Of a stretch of DNA of 64,000 nt, positions 62,499 to 64,000 are shown piece by piece. This DNA comes from Streptococcus parasanguinis (GTDB taxonomy: Bacteria > Bacillota > Bacilli > Lactobacillales > Streptococcaceae). Both the position numbers and the translations under genes were made by a program. The notes beneath the pieces were generated by a model. The model was not told where the DNA came from and did no database searches. It was given only the letters and a program-made list of their open reading frames with translations. Location of the stretch: the NCBI RefSeq assembly GCF_016648855.1, contig NZ_JACLQU010000003.1, positions 62,001 to 126,000 on the forward strand, written 5' to 3'. The stretch's first letter is position 1. Every line of letters starts with the position of its first letter.

Positions 62499-62785
62499 AA
62501 TTTTTCCTCTTCGTAATGCAAGAGACCGTCCTCATAGACAAAGCGGTAATGGCGCTCATCTTCAAAAATGACGCCTCCTACTAAGCGCTCTTCACTAGAC
62601 TCGTAGAGTTCCACATACAGAGTCGCAATCGTCCCCATGGCTTCCATTTGCTCCCGTACTTCTGCTACCAATTCTTCTTGGGTACGGAGACGCTTTTGAT
62701 CTTTGGCAATTTTATAAACACCGGCCGCAAGAGCTCCTGCACTTGCTACAGCCAGACTAGACAAAATAATTTTTTTAGCTTTCAT
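62495..62785 (-). CDS. DUF4651-like small membrane-anchored protein
   Basis: A 96-residue protein with an N-terminal helix (IILSSLAVASAGALAAGVY) and an acidic C-terminal domain. It resembles the DUF4651 proteins found next to the thioredoxin/ytpR pair in streptococci; function unknown. ATG 62785 (MKAKKII) is chosen because the TACAAT -10 just upstream (near 62797) excludes the longer frame. Confidence 0.65.
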   Translation of the reverse strand: MKAKKIILSSLAVASAGALAAGVYKIAKDQKRLRTQEELVAEVREQMEAMGTIATLYVELYESSEERLVGGVIFEDERHYRFVYEDGLLHYEEEKL

Positions 62786-62808
62786 AGTGCCTATTGTAAC
62801 ACAAAATA

Positions 62809-62850
62809 AGCAGAGGGACAACGGTCTAGGCTAGATCTCTCCCTCTGCTT
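62809..62850. other. Hairpin in the divergent region before pepA
   Basis: AGCAGAGGGA / TCCCTCTGCT arms with a 20-base loop, between the divergent DUF4651-like and pepA genes. Not placed to terminate a visible gene. Confidence 0.5.
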
Positions 62851-62927
62851 TTAGAGACTGATTTCCATAATAACGCTACCATCCTTGTAGAAAAAGTGAT
62901 AAAATAGCATCAGAAAGAAGGTAACCT

Positions 62928-63992
62928 ATGACTGATTTATTTTCTAAAATCAAAGAAGTAACTGAAATCCCTGCTATCTCAGGTCATGAAGCTCCTGTAC
63001 GGGATTATTTGCGCCAACAATTGACCCCTCATGTGGACGAAATCGTGACAGATGGTCTCGGTGGGATCTTTGGGGTCAAACACTCCACAGCAGCCGATGC
63101 TCCTCGTATCTTAGTAGCTGCTCACATGGATGAAGTTGGTTTTATGATCAGCGAAATCAAAGCTGACGGAACTTTCCGTGTTGTCCCAATCGGAGGTTGG
63201 AATCCGATGGTCGTCAGCAGCCAACGCTTCAAACTCTTTACACGTGACGGGCGTGAATACCCTGCTATTTCAGGATCTGTTCCTCCTCATTTGACACGTG
63301 GAACAGGTGGACCAACCGTACCTGCTATTAGCGACATCGTCTTTGATGCAGGCTTTAGCTCTAAGGCTGAAGCTGAAAGTTATGGGATCCGTCCTGGAGA
63401 TACTTTGGTCCCAGATAGCTCTGCGATTCTCACTGCTAATGGTAAAAACGTCATCTCAAAAGCATGGGATAACCGCTACGGCGTCTTGATGGTCAGCGAA
63501 TTGGCTAAGAGTCTTTCTGGACAAGCCTTAAACAACGAACTCTATGTAGGGGCCAACGTTCAAGAAGAAGTGGGACTTCGTGGAGCTCACACTTCAACCA
63601 CTAAATTTGATCCTGAAATCTTCCTTGCTGTAGACTGTTCGCCAGCAGCTGATGTCTTTGGAGACCAAGGTGCGATTGGGGAAGGAACACTGCTTCGCTT
63701 CTACGATCCAGGTCACATCATGCTACCAAATATGAAAGATTTCTTGCTCACTACTGCTGAAGAAGCGGGCATCAAATTCCAATACTATTGTGCCAAAGGT
63801 AGTACCGATGCAGGTGCAGCACACTTGAAGAATGGTGGAGTCCCATCAACCACTATTGGTGTCTGTGCACGTTACATCCACTCACACCAAACCCTCTATG
63901 CAATGGATGATTTCTTGCAAGCACAAGCCTTCTTGCAAGCATTGGTTAAGAAATTAGATCGCTCTACAGTTGATCTGATCAAACACTATTAA
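62928..63992 (+). CDS. pepA: Glutamyl aminopeptidase (M42 family, PepA)
   Basis: A 354-residue M42 metallopeptidase that removes N-terminal Glu/Asp from peptides in the cytosol. Metal ligands and catalytic residues seen in AAHMDEVGF, KAWDNRYGVLM, VQEEVGLRGA, AVDCSPAAD and IHSHQTLY. Complete within the window, ending 8 bases from the right edge. An extended -10 (TGATAAAAT near 62892) and AGAAAGGTAA precede the ATG. Confidence 0.95.
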   Translation: MTDLFSKIKEVTEIPAISGHEAPVRDYLRQQLTPHVDEIVTDGLGGIFGVKHSTAADAPRILVAAHMDEVGFMISEIKADGTFRVVPIGGWNPMVVSSQRFKLFTRDGREYPAISGSVPPHLTRGTGGPTVPAISDIVFDAGFSSKAEAESYGIRPGDTLVPDSSAILTANGKNVISKAWDNRYGVLMVSELAKSLSGQALNNELYVGANVQEEVGLRGAHTSTTKFDPEIFLAVDCSPAADVFGDQGAIGEGTLLRFYDPGHIMLPNMKDFLLTTAEEAGIKFQYYCAKGSTDAGAAHLKNGGVPSTTIGVCARYIHSHQTLYAMDDFLQAQAFLQALVKKLDRSTVDLIKHY

Positions 63993-64000
63993 GCAAATCC

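Overview
The window is Firmicutes DNA, almost certainly a mitis/sanguinis-group Streptococcus. The best guess is Streptococcus parasanguinis or a close relative. Reasons: pepO is divergent from a FimA-type manganese ABC operon that ends in tpx; a ScaR-type DtxR regulator lies nearby; there is a levQRST/levDEFG-type fructose/mannose cluster, a competence ssbB with a ComX box, a groESL operon with CIRCE, and a 6S RNA next to tRNA-Lys. The FimA signal peptide and protein look like the S. parasanguinis adhesin as I remember it; no search was run.

Layout. 1-900: end of an ECF-type transporter operon. 950-1480: a yjdF-family gene with a structured leader that can hide its own ribosome binding site. 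1508-3285: a MarR-controlled operon with a BAAT-type acyl hydrolase and two identical operators. 3350-5940: leuS, followed by a scrap of a second, synonymously diverged leuS 3' end. 6062-8114: oligopeptide-binding lipoprotein with a cre site. 8213-9526: dacA on an apparently leaderless transcript. 9585-18716: an anaerobic glycyl-radical-enzyme regulon (activase divergent from DeoR and SorC regulators, lactose/cellobiose-type PTS IIA-IIB-IIC, glycyl radical enzyme, transaldolase-like aldolase, glycerol dehydrogenase). 18883-25841: pepO, fim Mn transporter, tpx, an uncharacterised streptococcal protein and scaR. 25863-33507: housekeeping genes dtd, rel, rsmE, prmA, GNAT, NUDIX, a DUF3013-like protein and rarA.

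33572-33844 holds a 6S-like RNA and tRNA-Lys(CTT). The tRNA is the left edge of an AT-rich genomic island that ends near 43285 at a second copy of the tRNA 3' end and its terminator. The island looks like two tandem elements. Each carries a remnant of the same XRE-type regulator followed by an IS3-family end, then cargo, then a roughly 200 bp repeat with paired TTGCCCCA motifs. Cargo 1 is a lactococcin-972-type bacteriocin locus: XRE regulator, OmpR response regulator and histidine kinase in one operon, then a tiny leader ORF, the secreted bacteriocin, a large membrane (putative immunity) protein, an ABC ATPase and a membrane-anchored exported protein. Cargo 2 is a YeiH-family transporter. This is the most interesting part of the window.

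43486-46447: small streptococcal envelope genes, including a PH-like/zinc-ribbon plus SPFH-SHOCT pair. 46498-50545: ABC-2 transporter, GHKL/LytTR quorum-type two-component system, and a structured RNA ending in a strong terminator upstream of the response regulator. 50745-51300: intergenic repeats. 51301-53278: groESL. 53359-60858: a mannose-family PTS with a four-component sensor. 61048-63992: ssbB, ytpR, thioredoxin-like protein, DUF4651-type protein, pepA.

Starts given here are often moved inside the longest frame, to the codon with a proper Shine-Dalgarno. No database search was possible, so family names rest on recognised motifs, length and neighbourhood.
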